From: Geobacteraceae bacterium | GTDB lineage: Bacteria > Desulfobacterota > Desulfuromonadia > Desulfuromonadales > BM103 | Assembly: GCA_024641085.1 (NCBI GenBank) | Contig: JAHEDT010000006.1 | Span: 1-41,855, forward strand | Direction of reading: 5' to 3' | DNA length: 41,855 nucleotides | In this document: positions 1-8,314 of the stretch, piece by piece | How positions within the stretch are numbered: the stretch's first letter is position 1 | How the letters are laid out: every line of letters starts with the position of its first letter | The notes under the pieces: model-generated | Databases searched by the model: none | What the model was told of the DNA's origin: nothing | The model's input: the letters and a program-made list of their open reading frames with translations, nothing else | Program-made: the position numbers and the translations under genes

Positions 1-19
1 TGAAAGCGGAATCATCGCC

Positions 20-71
20 AAATCTTCCGGCCGGAGTGTGCCGTATTGGCACCCTGGCCGGAAGATTTTTT
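20..71 (+). terminator. Intrinsic terminator of an upstream gene outside the window
   Basis: A perfect 12-bp stem (21-32 with 56-67; one more A-T pair at 20/68) encloses a nested 5-bp hairpin (38-42 with 48-52) and runs into six T residues (66-71). A TGA occupies bases 1-3 and could be the stop codon of the preceding gene, but its frame cannot be judged from inside the window. Confidence 0.85.
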
Positions 72-502
72 GGCAGTCGGTGCGCTGATCAGAGGGCCGG
101 GTGTGAGAAGCCCTGACAAATAAGAAAAGCTCCTAAGTCCGAAACCGGGGGCTTTCGTGCTTTATAGATGCTGCAAAGTGAAACAGACAGAATGAGGCTC
201 CTGTGCTCACGGCTTTCCTCTGTTCGGAAAAAACCAAACAGAACGCTAACAGAGCGAAAATAAATCCTGCATCAAAGGTTGCGCTGCCTGTTTATCGAAA
301 GGATGCCGCCGCTGTCGTTCCAGTTGTCATCTGCCAAGTTTAAGGCGATCCCTCAGCTTTCTTCCCTATCTGCCTGAAAAATAATACTTTGTATTTTGTC
401 GGCTCTCGTGGCATGGTCAGGCCACTCTTAAAACAGCCGTAACAGAAGCTCGACCGTTACCATCTCGAGATGGCCTAACCCCTTAAAAAATTGAAATATT
501 TC
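72..502. other. Long intergenic region upstream of the dcw operon
   Basis: About 430 nt without a convincing open reading frame or RNA gene. It holds a wobble-containing 8-bp hairpin (about 126-153), short inverted repeats around 225-260, and a 14-bp palindrome just before the mraZ promoter (listed separately). I compared it by eye with c-di-GMP-I, cobalamin, TPP and RNase P RNA consensus cores and saw no match. Confidence 0.5.
460..473. promoter_or_regulatory. 14-bp perfect palindrome upstream of the mraZ promoter
   Basis: CCATCTCGAGATGG is a perfect dyad, with GTTA on its left and TAAC a further two bases out on its right. It ends 29 nt before the -35 box of the mraZ promoter, a usual place for an activator or repressor site. 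No regulator is identified; the role is inferred from position and symmetry only. Confidence 0.4.
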
Positions 503-531
503 TTGACAGCTATCAACCCTCCGACTATATT
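503..531 (+). promoter_or_regulatory. Sigma70-type promoter of the dcw operon
   Basis: A perfect -35 hexamer TTGACA (503-508) is followed after exactly 17 nt by TATATT (526-531), five of six matches to the -10 consensus. The expected transcription start is near 538, about 40 nt before the mraZ start codon. This is the best-matching promoter in the window and would drive the whole mraZ-ftsZ cluster. Confidence 0.85.
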
Positions 532-562
532 TGCCCAGAAGGTGGTGAAACGTGTAATTTAA

Positions 563-579
563 GGCCAAAGAGGGCCAAA
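563..579 (+). promoter_or_regulatory. Two GGCCAAA direct repeats, 10-bp period, over the mraZ start
   Basis: GGCCAAA occurs at 563-569 and again at 573-579, one helical turn apart, spanning the ribosome-binding site (AGAGGG) and the A of the start codon. In E. coli, MraZ represses its own operon by binding direct repeats with 10-bp periodicity in the mraZ leader. The E. coli repeat is TGGG-based and is not the same sequence, so autoregulation here is only a hypothesis. Confidence 0.3.
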
Positions 580-1034
580 TGGCATTCCAGGGCGTCTATT
601 ACAATTCAATTGATGCAAAGGGGCGGGCAAGTATTCCGGCCAGGTTCCGCGAGCAACTGAAAGAGTTGTTTGCGGATGAAATTCTGGTTGTCACTCAAGA
701 CCGTTGCGGTATCGTCGCCTATCCCGTCTCCGAATGGGATCGCTTCCTCGAAAAATTCGCACTACTCCCCAACGACCAGTTTCGGGAAGACCTCTATTTC
801 ACAACGGTAACCCCGGCAACGCACTGTTCGTTCGACAAGCAGGGCCGTATCCAGTTGCCACAATCTCTCCGTGAATATTGTCAGCTCGATACGGATGGCG
901 TGCGTGACGTCGTTATCGTCGGTGGGGCCAAAAAGATTCAGATCTGGAACAAGTCACGTTATCTCGAAATGATCGCCGAAGCCGAACAGCGCCTGGCTGA
1001 TGACCGGCAGAAGCGGTTCGACCTGGGACTTTAG
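579..1034 (+). CDS. mraZ: Transcriptional regulator MraZ
   Basis: MraZ is a DNA-binding AbrB-fold protein that forms rings and controls the division and cell-wall cluster it heads. The 151 residues match the usual family length of about 140-155. Two SpoVT/AbrB-like repeats are visible, each with the signature D-x-x-G-R: DAKGR at residues 12-16 and DKQGR at 86-90, each followed by a proline-containing strand (SIPARF, QLPQSL). The start is set by AGAGGG six bases upstream. It is the first gene of the cluster, about 40 nt after the predicted transcription start, and its 3' end lies against rsmH. Repeats over its start may be its own binding site. Identity is secure. Confidence 0.97.
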   Translation: MAFQGVYYNSIDAKGRASIPARFREQLKELFADEILVVTQDRCGIVAYPVSEWDRFLEKFALLPNDQFREDLYFTTVTPATHCSFDKQGRIQLPQSLREYCQLDTDGVRDVVIVGGAKKIQIWNKSRYLEMIAEAEQRLADDRQKRFDLGL

Positions 1035-1038
1035 ATCT

Positions 1039-2007
1039 TTGACTACTGATGCGTTCAGGCATGTGCCGGTGATGGCGAACGAGGTCCTGCACTACCTTGA
1101 GCCACAACGCGGCGGCATTTACCTGGACGGGACACTGGGGGGAGGCGGCCATGCCCGCCTGATTCTTGAAGCGTCCGCGCCGGATGGCATCCTGGTTGGT
1201 CTTGATCGCGATGCGGCGGCTCTTGCCGCCGCACAGGCCGGCCTGGTGGCTTTCGGCGGGCGGGCGATCCTCCGGCAGGGCAATTTCGCTGACATGGCGG
1301 TCCATCTCGATCAGCTCGGTATTGGCCGTCTCGACGGTATCCTGCTCGACCTGGGGGTTTCCTCTCACCAGCTTGACACCCCGGACCGCGGTTTTTCATT
1401 TCGCGAAGAGGGGCCGCTGGATATGCGCATGAATCCGAGCGAGGGCCTTTCCGCCGCTACGGTGATTGCCGAGGCCGGCGCCGATGATTTGAAGCGCATC
1501 TTTCGTGAGTATGGAGAGGAGCGCTGGGCGGGTAAAATAGCCCGGGAGATCGTGTCGACCAGGAGTCGGCAGCCCATTGTCACTACGTTTCAGTTGGCTG
1601 AACTGGTCAGTCGCGTCGTTCCCGGTGGCAGGGTGCCCCAGCGCATCCACCCGGCAACCCGGGTTTTTCAGGCTCTGCGAATCCATGTAAACGGCGAGCT
1701 TGATAGCCTCCAGGCAGGGCTGGATGCCGGGTGGCGAAGGTTGAAAGTCGGTGGCCGACTGGTGGTGATCAGCTTCCATTCCCTGGAAGACCGCATCGTC
1801 AAACAGGCCTTCCGGACCTTGGCCACCGGCTGCATCTGCCCGCCGCGGCTCGCAGTCTGTGCCTGCGGACAGCAACCGATTGTACGGGTGATGACTCGCA
1901 GGGCCGTGCGGGCCGACGACAACGAAGTCAAACATAACCCGCGAGCGCGCAGCGCGGTACTGCGGGCCATGGAGAAACTTACAGAAGAGGACAATGAAAA
2001 TGTCTGA
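1039..2007 (+). CDS. rsmH: 16S rRNA (cytosine(1402)-N(4))-methyltransferase RsmH
   Basis: RsmH (formerly MraW) uses S-adenosylmethionine to N4-methylate C1402 in the 16S rRNA P-site region. The SAM-binding motif LDGTLGGGGHA is near the N-terminus. Further family blocks are ILLDLGVSSHQLD, the ISFHSLEDRIVK strand and the terminal NPRARSAVLR. An ATG at 1000 would give 335 residues but lies 35 nt inside mraZ with no ribosome-binding site. I prefer the TTG at 1039, just after the mraZ stop, giving 322 residues that begin shortly before the conserved HVPVM segment, as in relatives. The start remains uncertain. The 3' end overlaps ftsL. Confidence 0.95.
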   Translation: MTTDAFRHVPVMANEVLHYLEPQRGGIYLDGTLGGGGHARLILEASAPDGILVGLDRDAAALAAAQAGLVAFGGRAILRQGNFADMAVHLDQLGIGRLDGILLDLGVSSHQLDTPDRGFSFREEGPLDMRMNPSEGLSAATVIAEAGADDLKRIFREYGEERWAGKIAREIVSTRSRQPIVTTFQLAELVSRVVPGGRVPQRIHPATRVFQALRIHVNGELDSLQAGLDAGWRRLKVGGRLVVISFHSLEDRIVKQAFRTLATGCICPPRLAVCACGQQPIVRVMTRRAVRADDNEVKHNPRARSAVLRAMEKLTEEDNENV

Positions 2008-2317
2008 CACGACCATCAGGACTCTGCCAAAAATCAATGGTTTCACCCTGCGCCGCCCGAACCTCGTGCCGGTGCTTGGTTTTATTGGGCTTGTGCTGGC
2101 CGTATCGCTCTTCTTTGTCTGGTCTCGTGTCCAGGTGACCGGGTTGGAATACGAGATCTCGCAGTTGGAAAGCAATCTGCGCGACTTACGACAGGAGACG
2201 TCCAACCTGCGCCTTGAAGCAGCCAGTCTCAGCAGTCCGGAACGGATCGAACGGGTGGCACGAAAAGAGTTGAATCTGCGCCTGCCTTCTGCCGAGCAGG
2301 TGATAACGGTGGATTAA
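2000..2317 (+). CDS. ftsL: Cell division protein FtsL
   Basis: FtsL is a small bitopic divisome protein that, with FtsB and FtsQ, activates the FtsW-FtsI septal synthase. From ATG 2000 the protein has 105 residues: a basic cytoplasmic tail (RRPN), one membrane span at about 22-42, a leucine-rich coiled coil at about 46-75 (LEYEISQLESNLRDLRQE), and the SSPERIERVARKELNL segment typical of FtsL in this lineage. ATG 1994 is also in frame but sits only 3 nt after AGAAGAGG, whereas ATG 2000 is 9 nt away, so the second is chosen. It overlaps the rsmH stop by 8 nt and its own stop overlaps the ftsI start (TAATG). Confidence 0.9.
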   Translation: MSDTTIRTLPKINGFTLRRPNLVPVLGFIGLVLAVSLFFVWSRVQVTGLEYEISQLESNLRDLRQETSNLRLEAASLSSPERIERVARKELNLRLPSAEQVITVD

Positions 2318-4296
2318 TGAAAGAACTGGGGAAAGGCGTCCGTATTCGCATCCGCCTGATCGGGGCTCTCTTCACCCTCGGTTTTGTGCTGGTGGCAATG
2401 CGCGCCTTTGATCTCCAGGTCATGCAGGAAAAGCAGTGGGATGAGCGTGCTGAACGCCAGCACCAGAAAGTCATCCCATTGACGCCGCAACGCGGGACGA
2501 TCTTCGACAGCAATGGCGAAGAGCTTGCGGTCAGCGTCGATGTCGATTCAATTTATGTCGAGCCCCGAAAACTGGAAGACCGGGCTGACGCGACCCAGAA
2601 GCTTGCCAAGGCTCTTGACCTGACACCTCGGGCCATCAGTGCCAAGCTGAAGGGCAACAGCAACTTCGTCTGGCTGAAACGTCAGGTCGCCCCTGCCCAG
2701 AGCGAACAGATCAAGGCGATGAAGTTGAACGGCGTCGGTGCAATCAAGGAGCCTCGTCGTTTCTATCCCAACTCGAATCTCGCCGCCCACCTGCTCGGCT
2801 TCACCGGTCTCGACCCGAAAGGGTTAGAGGGGTTGGAGCTCAAATACGACAAGATGATTCTCGGCCGCGGCGGTTATCTGGTGATGGAGCGTGACGCCCT
2901 GGGGCGCGGGATCGGTGCCGGAACGCCACAGGTCCAGGGGGCAACGCGGGGTCACGATCTTTACCTGACGCTCGACAAGAACCTGCAATACATTGCCGAA
3001 CGGGAACTGGCCGACGGTTTGCGTGAGGCCGATGCCAAGGCCGGTACAGTCGTGATGCTGGAGCCTTCCACCGGCAAGGTCCTGGCCATGGCCAGCTTCC
3101 CCGAATACAACCCGAATGCGTTGTTTCGCTACAAGCCTTCCCAGTGGCGGAATCGAGCGGTTTGCGACAGTTTCGAACCTGGCTCGACGTTCAAGGTCTT
3201 TCTGATGGCGGCGGCGCTCAACGAGGCGGTTGTCAGTACGACCCAGAAGATCGATTGCGAAAATGGTTCGTACCGGGTCGGCGGCAAGGAAATCCACGAC
3301 CACAAAAAGTATCAGAAACTGACGCCTGCAGAGATTATCAAGTACAGCTCGAATATCGGCTCCGCAAAGATCGGCAAGATGTTGGAGAGGAAAAACTTCC
3401 ACCGGTATATCGAGGAGTTCGGATTCGGCCAGCAGACCGGTATCGACCTTCCCGGCGAAGCCATCGGCCTGGTCCGGCCGCCGGAGAGATGGTTCGAAGT
3501 CGACCTGGCCGCCATCTCTTTCGGGCAGGGTATCAGTGTTACGCCTATTCAGCTGGTTGCGGCAACGGCGGCGATTGCCAACGGCGGGTACCTCATGGAG
3601 CCTTACATCGTCGAGCGGGTCGTTGACAGCCAGGGGCAGGTGACCATGCAGAACCAACCGCGCATGGTGCGCAAGGTGATCGCCCAGGACGTCGCGCACG
3701 TTGTGAGCCGGATGATGGAAATGACCACCGAAGAGGGCGGTACGGCAACCAACGGCAGGGTCCCGGGGTTCAGGGTCGCTGGAAAAACCGGAACTGCCCA
3801 GAAGGTGGATCCTGTGACCGGCGGCTATTCATCGGACAAGCGGGTTGCTTCCTTTGTCGGTTTCCTGCCGGTCGAAGAGCCGCGCCTGGTCATGCTGGTC
3901 GCTATAGACGAACCGAAAAAAGGAGTTTACGGCGGGTTGCTCGCAGCACCGGTGTTCTCCCGGATCGCTGCCCAGGCGATGCAGTATCTCAAGGTCGCAC
4001 CGAATCAGGATGTGCCGGCCGGCGAAGCTCTGCCTTCGCTGGAACAGATTTTCGCCGAGGCAACGGCCCCCGAGCGGGCCAAGGCGCAGGAAGTGACCAC
4101 ATCGGAAGCTTCGAGCGGGCCGCAGATGCCTGATTTTATGGGCTTTAGTTATCGCCAGGTCCTCGAACTCATGGAGGAACGGCAGTTGAATATCAGTTTT
4201 CGTGGGCGCGGCCGGGTGATTGAACAGTCCCCCGGACCCGGAGTGGCCATCCCCTACGGGGCCCCGGTTTGGGTGCGCATGGCGCCGCCCTCCTGA
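2317..4296 (+). CDS. ftsI: Septal transpeptidase FtsI (class B PBP) with one PASTA domain
   Basis: FtsI (PBP3) cross-links septal peptidoglycan in partnership with FtsW. The 659 residues contain an N-terminal membrane anchor (about 13-32), a PBP dimerisation domain (RGTIFDSNGEELA near residue 60) and a transpeptidase domain with all three active-site motifs: S290-T-F-K293 with nucleophile Ser290, S344-S345-N346, and K490-T491-G492. A single PASTA domain closes the protein (about residues 606-659, MPDFMGFSYRQVLELM onward), making it longer than E. coli FtsI (588). PASTA domains are common on class B PBPs of Gram-positives and also occur in desulfuromonads. The start codon overlaps the ftsL stop, suggesting translational coupling. 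Confidence 0.96.
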   Translation: MKELGKGVRIRIRLIGALFTLGFVLVAMRAFDLQVMQEKQWDERAERQHQKVIPLTPQRGTIFDSNGEELAVSVDVDSIYVEPRKLEDRADATQKLAKALDLTPRAISAKLKGNSNFVWLKRQVAPAQSEQIKAMKLNGVGAIKEPRRFYPNSNLAAHLLGFTGLDPKGLEGLELKYDKMILGRGGYLVMERDALGRGIGAGTPQVQGATRGHDLYLTLDKNLQYIAERELADGLREADAKAGTVVMLEPSTGKVLAMASFPEYNPNALFRYKPSQWRNRAVCDSFEPGSTFKVFLMAAALNEAVVSTTQKIDCENGSYRVGGKEIHDHKKYQKLTPAEIIKYSSNIGSAKIGKMLERKNFHRYIEEFGFGQQTGIDLPGEAIGLVRPPERWFEVDLAAISFGQGISVTPIQLVAATAAIANGGYLMEPYIVERVVDSQGQVTMQNQPRMVRKVIAQDVAHVVSRMMEMTTEEGGTATNGRVPGFRVAGKTGTAQKVDPVTGGYSSDKRVASFVGFLPVEEPRLVMLVAIDEPKKGVYGGLLAAPVFSRIAAQAMQYLKVAPNQDVPAGEALPSLEQIFAEATAPERAKAQEVTTSEASSGPQMPDFMGFSYRQVLELMEERQLNISFRGRGRVIEQSPGPGVAIPYGAPVWVRMAPPS

Positions 4297-4323
4297 TGAC
4301 CTTGGTATAGCAGTGGGAAGATT

Positions 4324-5832
4324 ATGAAACTTGCAGGACTTCTTAAAAACTGTCCGGTGAAACGGGTGCATGGCAGCACGGATACCGAAGTCACCGGTTT
4401 GCACTATGATTCGCGCCAGGTCAGGCCGGGGGATGCTTTTTTCGCTCTGCGCGGGGTGGTCAGTGACGGGCACAACTTCATTCCCAGCGCCTTGGCAGGA
4501 GGCGCCGGTGTGATCTTTGCCGAAGAGCTGATCCCCGGTTCCGAGCAGGTGACGACAGTTCTGGTTGAAAATTCACGTCTGGCGATGGCGATGGCTGCGG
4601 CCGAGTTCTACGGCGATCCGACCCAGGACATCCCGGTCGTCGGGGTGACCGGGACCAATGGCAAGACGACCATTACCTATCTCCTGGAAGCGATTCTGCG
4701 TCGCGCCGGTCTGGCACCTGCCGTCGTCGGTACGATCAATTACCGCTTCGGCTCGAATTTGCGTCAGGCGCCCCACACCACTCCGGAATCACTCGACCTG
4801 ATGAAACAGATCAGTGATTTCAGGCGCTTCGGAGCGCGCTCACTGGTGATGGAGGTCTCTTCTCATGCCCTGGACCAGTACCGTGCTGACGGTGTGCATT
4901 TCCAGGTCGGAGTCTTCACCAACTTGACTCTCGACCATCTCGATTACCACAAGGATATGGAAGGCTATTTCACCAGCAAATATCATTTGTTCAAAGAGCT
5001 GCTGCCGCGCGAAAACGGTCGAGCAGTGATCAACGTCGATTGCTCCTACGGGCAGCGCCTGGCCGCGATGCTCCCAGAGGCGATCACCTGCGGGCGCTCT
5101 CCGCAGGCCGACGTTCATCCTGAAAAGCTCGAGGTCTCTCTACGCGGGATCCGCGGCCGCCTGGTCACCCCGGTGGGTATGATCGATCTTGTCAGCCCGC
5201 TGCTCGGCGAATTCAATGTCGAGAACCTGCTCTGTGCGGTTGGTGCCGCCGTCGCCCTTGACCTGCGGCCGCAAACGGTCACCCACGGGCTCGCAGAGGC
5301 AATTGGCGTGCCCGGGCGCCTCGAGCAGATCGAGAATGACCGTGAAGCAGTGATCCTGGTCGATTATGCGCACACCGGCGATGCCTTGCGCCGGGCCATA
5401 GAGGCACTGCGGGCCCTCGCCCCGAAGCGTCTTCTGACGGTGTTCGGCTGTGGCGGCGACCGGGATCGCAGCAAGCGACCGATCATGGCAGAAACTGCCG
5501 CCAGCGGCTCCGATATTGCCATCGCCACTTCGGATAACCCGCGTACGGAAGACCCCGAACAAATCCTCAACGACGTTCGCGTCGGGCTGGCCAGAGTTCA
5601 CGAACGTGAATGGAGCAGGGCTGAAGCCGTCGCCGGACACGGCAAGGGTTACGTCGTCATCCAGGACCGACGTCAAGCCATTGAGTTTGCTGTCGGCCTG
5701 TTGCGTCCTGGTGACCTGCTGCTGGTTGCCGGCAAAGGCCACGAGGATTACCAGATTCTATCCACCGGGCGCATTCATTTCGATGATCGCGAAGAACTGC
5801 GCAAGGCATTGCAGGCAGGAGGTCGGCCATGA
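4324..5832 (+). CDS. murE: UDP-MurNAc-L-Ala-D-Glu:meso-diaminopimelate ligase MurE
   Basis: MurE adds the third residue of the stem peptide in the cytoplasm, using ATP. At 502 residues it has the normal length and three-domain Mur ligase layout. The ATP loop GTNGKTT has its lysine at residue 114. The substrate motif DNPR lies at 404-407; in the family DNPR marks meso-diaminopimelate specificity, against D(D/N)P(N/A) in lysine-adding enzymes, so this organism should make the Gram-negative type of stem peptide. GGGAAG lies just upstream of ATG 4324. The gene starts 27 nt after ftsI and its TGA overlaps the murF ATG (ATGA). Confidence 0.97.
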   Translation: MKLAGLLKNCPVKRVHGSTDTEVTGLHYDSRQVRPGDAFFALRGVVSDGHNFIPSALAGGAGVIFAEELIPGSEQVTTVLVENSRLAMAMAAAEFYGDPTQDIPVVGVTGTNGKTTITYLLEAILRRAGLAPAVVGTINYRFGSNLRQAPHTTPESLDLMKQISDFRRFGARSLVMEVSSHALDQYRADGVHFQVGVFTNLTLDHLDYHKDMEGYFTSKYHLFKELLPRENGRAVINVDCSYGQRLAAMLPEAITCGRSPQADVHPEKLEVSLRGIRGRLVTPVGMIDLVSPLLGEFNVENLLCAVGAAVALDLRPQTVTHGLAEAIGVPGRLEQIENDREAVILVDYAHTGDALRRAIEALRALAPKRLLTVFGCGGDRDRSKRPIMAETAASGSDIAIATSDNPRTEDPEQILNDVRVGLARVHEREWSRAEAVAGHGKGYVVIQDRRQAIEFAVGLLRPGDLLLVAGKGHEDYQILSTGRIHFDDREELRKALQAGGRP

Positions 5833-7226
5833 TCCGCATGGATGTGCGTACCGTGGCAGAAATAACCGGAGGTCACCTGATGCAGAACGGCGCGTCTGTC
5901 GCTCTTCAGGGGATTTCCACGGACAGCCGAACCTTGCAGCCTGGGGACCTTTTCGTCCCGTTGCGCGGTGCAAATTTTGACGGTCACGATTACCTGACCC
6001 AGGCCATCCAGCGCGGTGCTGCCGCCTGTCTCAGCGAAGAGACGATCGGCGGACTGCTGGTGCCGGTCATCAAGGTCAGTAACACGCTCAAGGCGCTTGG
6101 TGACCTGGCGGCTGCCGTGCGCCGCAAGTTTGCCGGTCCGGTCATCGGCATAACCGGCACCTCCGGCAAGACCACCTGCAAGGAGATGTTGGCCGCAATA
6201 CTCGCCGATCTTGGCCCAGGCCTCAAGACGAGCGGCAACTTCAATAACCTGGTTGGTGTGCCGCTCACCCTCTTCGGTTTACAGCCTGAGCACCAATGGG
6301 CGGTTGTCGAGATGGGGATGAGTGTCCGCGGTGAAATTGCCCGGCTGGCTGAAATTTCTGCACCGAACATCGGCCTGATCACCAATGTCGGTGCCGGTCA
6401 TCTGGAGAATTTCGACGGGCTCGCCGGCGTTGCGCGGGCCAAGGGCGAGCTGTTCATCGGCCTGCCGGCAGGTGGTGTTGCGCTGATCAACATCGACGAT
6501 CCCGAGATTCGTGTTCTGCCGGTCGCCAATGGCGTCCGCAAAGTGTCTTTCGGGACCGGCAGTGAGGCCGCGATCCGTGCCGAGCAGGTTGCCGTCCATA
6601 ACGGTTCAGTCAGTTTCAGTCTGGTGATCGAAGGTGCCGAACAACGGGTCGTTCTGCCGTTGCCGGGCCGCCACAATGTCGCCAATGCCCTGGGCGCAGC
6701 CGCTGCTGCGACGGTGCTCGGTGTCGGCCTGAAAGAGATCGCCGCCGGCCTGGCCGCCTTCCAGCCCTGTCCAGGCCGGATGGAGCTGATCGAATTACCT
6801 GGTGACGTTGTTGTGCTTGAAGACAGCTACAATGCCAATCCCCTGTCGGTGCATGCTGCCCTCAATGCCCTGTATGACCTCGGTGCCGCCGGACAGCGCA
6901 TAGCGGTGTTGGGAGATATGCTCGAGTTGGGAGCATCGGCTCCGGAGCTGCATCACCAGATAGGCACCCTGGTCGCCAAGCGAGCCGACCGGCTTTTTAC
7001 CTACGGCAGGCTGGCGGAACAGATCGCCCAGGGGGCCAAAGATTCCGGCATGCCCGCGGGGAAGATTTGCATTGCCAGCAACCATGGAGAATTGGCAGAG
7101 CGGCTGCTGGGAGTTTTGCAGGCTGGCGACCGGGTCCTGGTCAAGGGTTCGCGGGGCATGCGCATGGAGAAGGTGACCGCAGCTTTGCGCATGGCGAAGC
7201 GAAAAACGGCAGTAAACGGCGACTGA
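5829..7226 (+). CDS. murF: UDP-MurNAc-tripeptide:D-Ala-D-Ala ligase MurF
   Basis: MurF joins the D-Ala-D-Ala dipeptide made by Ddl (encoded downstream) to the UDP-MurNAc tripeptide, completing the cytoplasmic pentapeptide. The 465 residues have the Mur ligase P-loop GTSGKTT (Lys114), the central [15 protein letters not shown] block with its HLENF-containing follow-on, and the C-terminal segment [12 protein letters not shown] that marks MurF. The ATGA overlap with murE and the short gap to mraY place it in the same operon. Several long open frames in other registers here are codon-bias shadows. Confidence 0.97.
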   Translation: MIRMDVRTVAEITGGHLMQNGASVALQGISTDSRTLQPGDLFVPLRGANFDGHDYLTQAIQRGAAACLSEETIGGLLVPVIKVSNTLKALGDLAAAVRRKFAGPVIGITGTSGKTTCKEMLAAILADLGPGLKTSGNFNNLVGVPLTLFGLQPEHQWAVVEMGMSVRGEIARLAEISAPNIGLITNVGAGHLENFDGLAGVARAKGELFIGLPAGGVALINIDDPEIRVLPVANGVRKVSFGTGSEAAIRAEQVAVHNGSVSFSLVIEGAEQRVVLPLPGRHNVANALGAAAAATVLGVGLKEIAAGLAAFQPCPGRMELIELPGDVVVLEDSYNANPLSVHAALNALYDLGAAGQRIAVLGDMLELGASAPELHHQIGTLVAKRADRLFTYGRLAEQIAQGAKDSGMPAGKICIASNHGELAERLLGVLQAGDRVLVKGSRGMRMEKVTAALRMAKRKTAVNGD

Positions 7227-7237
7227 CGGAGATTGAT

Positions 7238-8314
7238 GTGCTCTATCATCTGCTCTACCCACTGCATACGGAATTTTCGGTCTTTTACGTCTTCCGGTTC
7301 ATAACTTTCCGGACGATTTACGCGGCCATCACGGCGCTGGTCATCAGCTTCCTGCTCGGGCCCTGGCTGATCGAAAAGCTCTCAGCTTTGCAGCTGGGAC
7401 AGAGTATCCGGCGGGTAGGGCCGGAGTCACATTTCAAAAAAGAGGGCACGCCGACCATGGGTGGCGCCCTGATCCTCTTTGCCATCGTACTGCCGACTCT
7501 GCTCTGGGCTGATCTCACCAACATGTACGTCTGGCTGGTTCTGCTGGTGACCGTTGGTTACGGCTGCATCGGCTTTGCTGATGATCTGCTGAAAGTCCGA
7601 AAAAAGAACAGCGACGGGTTGTCGCCGCGCAAGAAAATGTTCTGGCAGATGCTGCTGGCTTTCGGGGTCGGCATGATCCTGATGACCTATCCTGACTTCC
7701 AGACGACGCTGGTGTTCCCCTTCTTCAAAGGAATCCATCCCGACCTCGGCTGGTTCTACGTGCCCTTCGCCATGCTGGTGATCATCGGTGCCAGCAACGC
7801 TGTCAACCTGACCGACGGTCTCGATGGCTTGGCCATCGGACCGGTGATCATCGCCGCGGGGACTTATCTGCTCTTTGCCTATGTGGCCGGTCACGCCACT
7901 CTGTCAAGTTATCTGCAAATCAACGGTGTCAAGGGAGCCGGCGAACTTTCGGTCCTGTGCGGCGCCATGATCGGCGCAGGACTCGGGTTCCTCTGGTTCA
8001 ACACCTACCCGGCGCAGGTGTTCATGGGCGATGTCGGCAGCCTCTCGCTTGGCGGAGCCATAGGGACCATAGCAGTCATTACCAAGCAGGAAATCGTGCT
8101 GGTGATCGTCGGCGGGATCTTTGTCATGGAGGCGCTCTCCGTGATCGTGCAGGTGGCGTCGTTTCGCCTCTATGGCAAACGGATCTTCCGTATGGCACCG
8201 ATCCACCACCACTTTGAATTGAAGGGCTGGCCGGAACCGAAGATCATCGTGCGATTCTGGATTATCAGTATCATCCTGGCCTTGATCGGCCTCTCGACGT
8301 TGAAGTTGCGCTAA
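7238..8314 (+). CDS. mraY: Phospho-N-acetylmuramoyl-pentapeptide transferase MraY
   Basis: MraY transfers phospho-MurNAc-pentapeptide from UDP to undecaprenyl phosphate, giving lipid I at the inner face of the membrane. The open frame extends upstream into murF, but GTG 7238 is preceded at 6 nt by GGAG (7228-7231) and gives 358 residues, the usual length, beginning LYHLLYPL. Ten membrane spans are expected. Family motifs are present: [42 protein letters not shown] and the histidine-rich [12 protein letters not shown] loop. It starts 11 nt after murF and murD begins directly after its stop. Confidence 0.96.
   Translation: MLYHLLYPLHTEFSVFYVFRFITFRTIYAAITALVISFLLGPWLIEKLSALQLGQSIRRVGPESHFKKEGTPTMGGALILFAIVLPTLLWADLTNMYVWLVLLVTVGYGCIGFADDLLKVRKKNSDGLSPRKKMFWQMLLAFGVGMILMTYPDFQTTLVFPFFKGIHPDLGWFYVPFAMLVIIGASNAVNLTDGLDGLAIGPVIIAAGTYLLFAYVAGHATLSSYLQINGVKGAGELSVLCGAMIGAGLGFLWFNTYPAQVFMGDVGSLSLGGAIGTIAVITKQEIVLVIVGGIFVMEALSVIVQVASFRLYGKRIFRMAPIHHHFELKGWPEPKIIVRFWIISIILALIGLSTLKLR

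Noticed and set aside
72-502. Possible riboswitch or RNase P RNA upstream of mraZ
   Set aside because: Some hairpins are present, but I could not match the conserved cores of c-di-GMP-I, cobalamin, TPP or RNase P RNA by eye.
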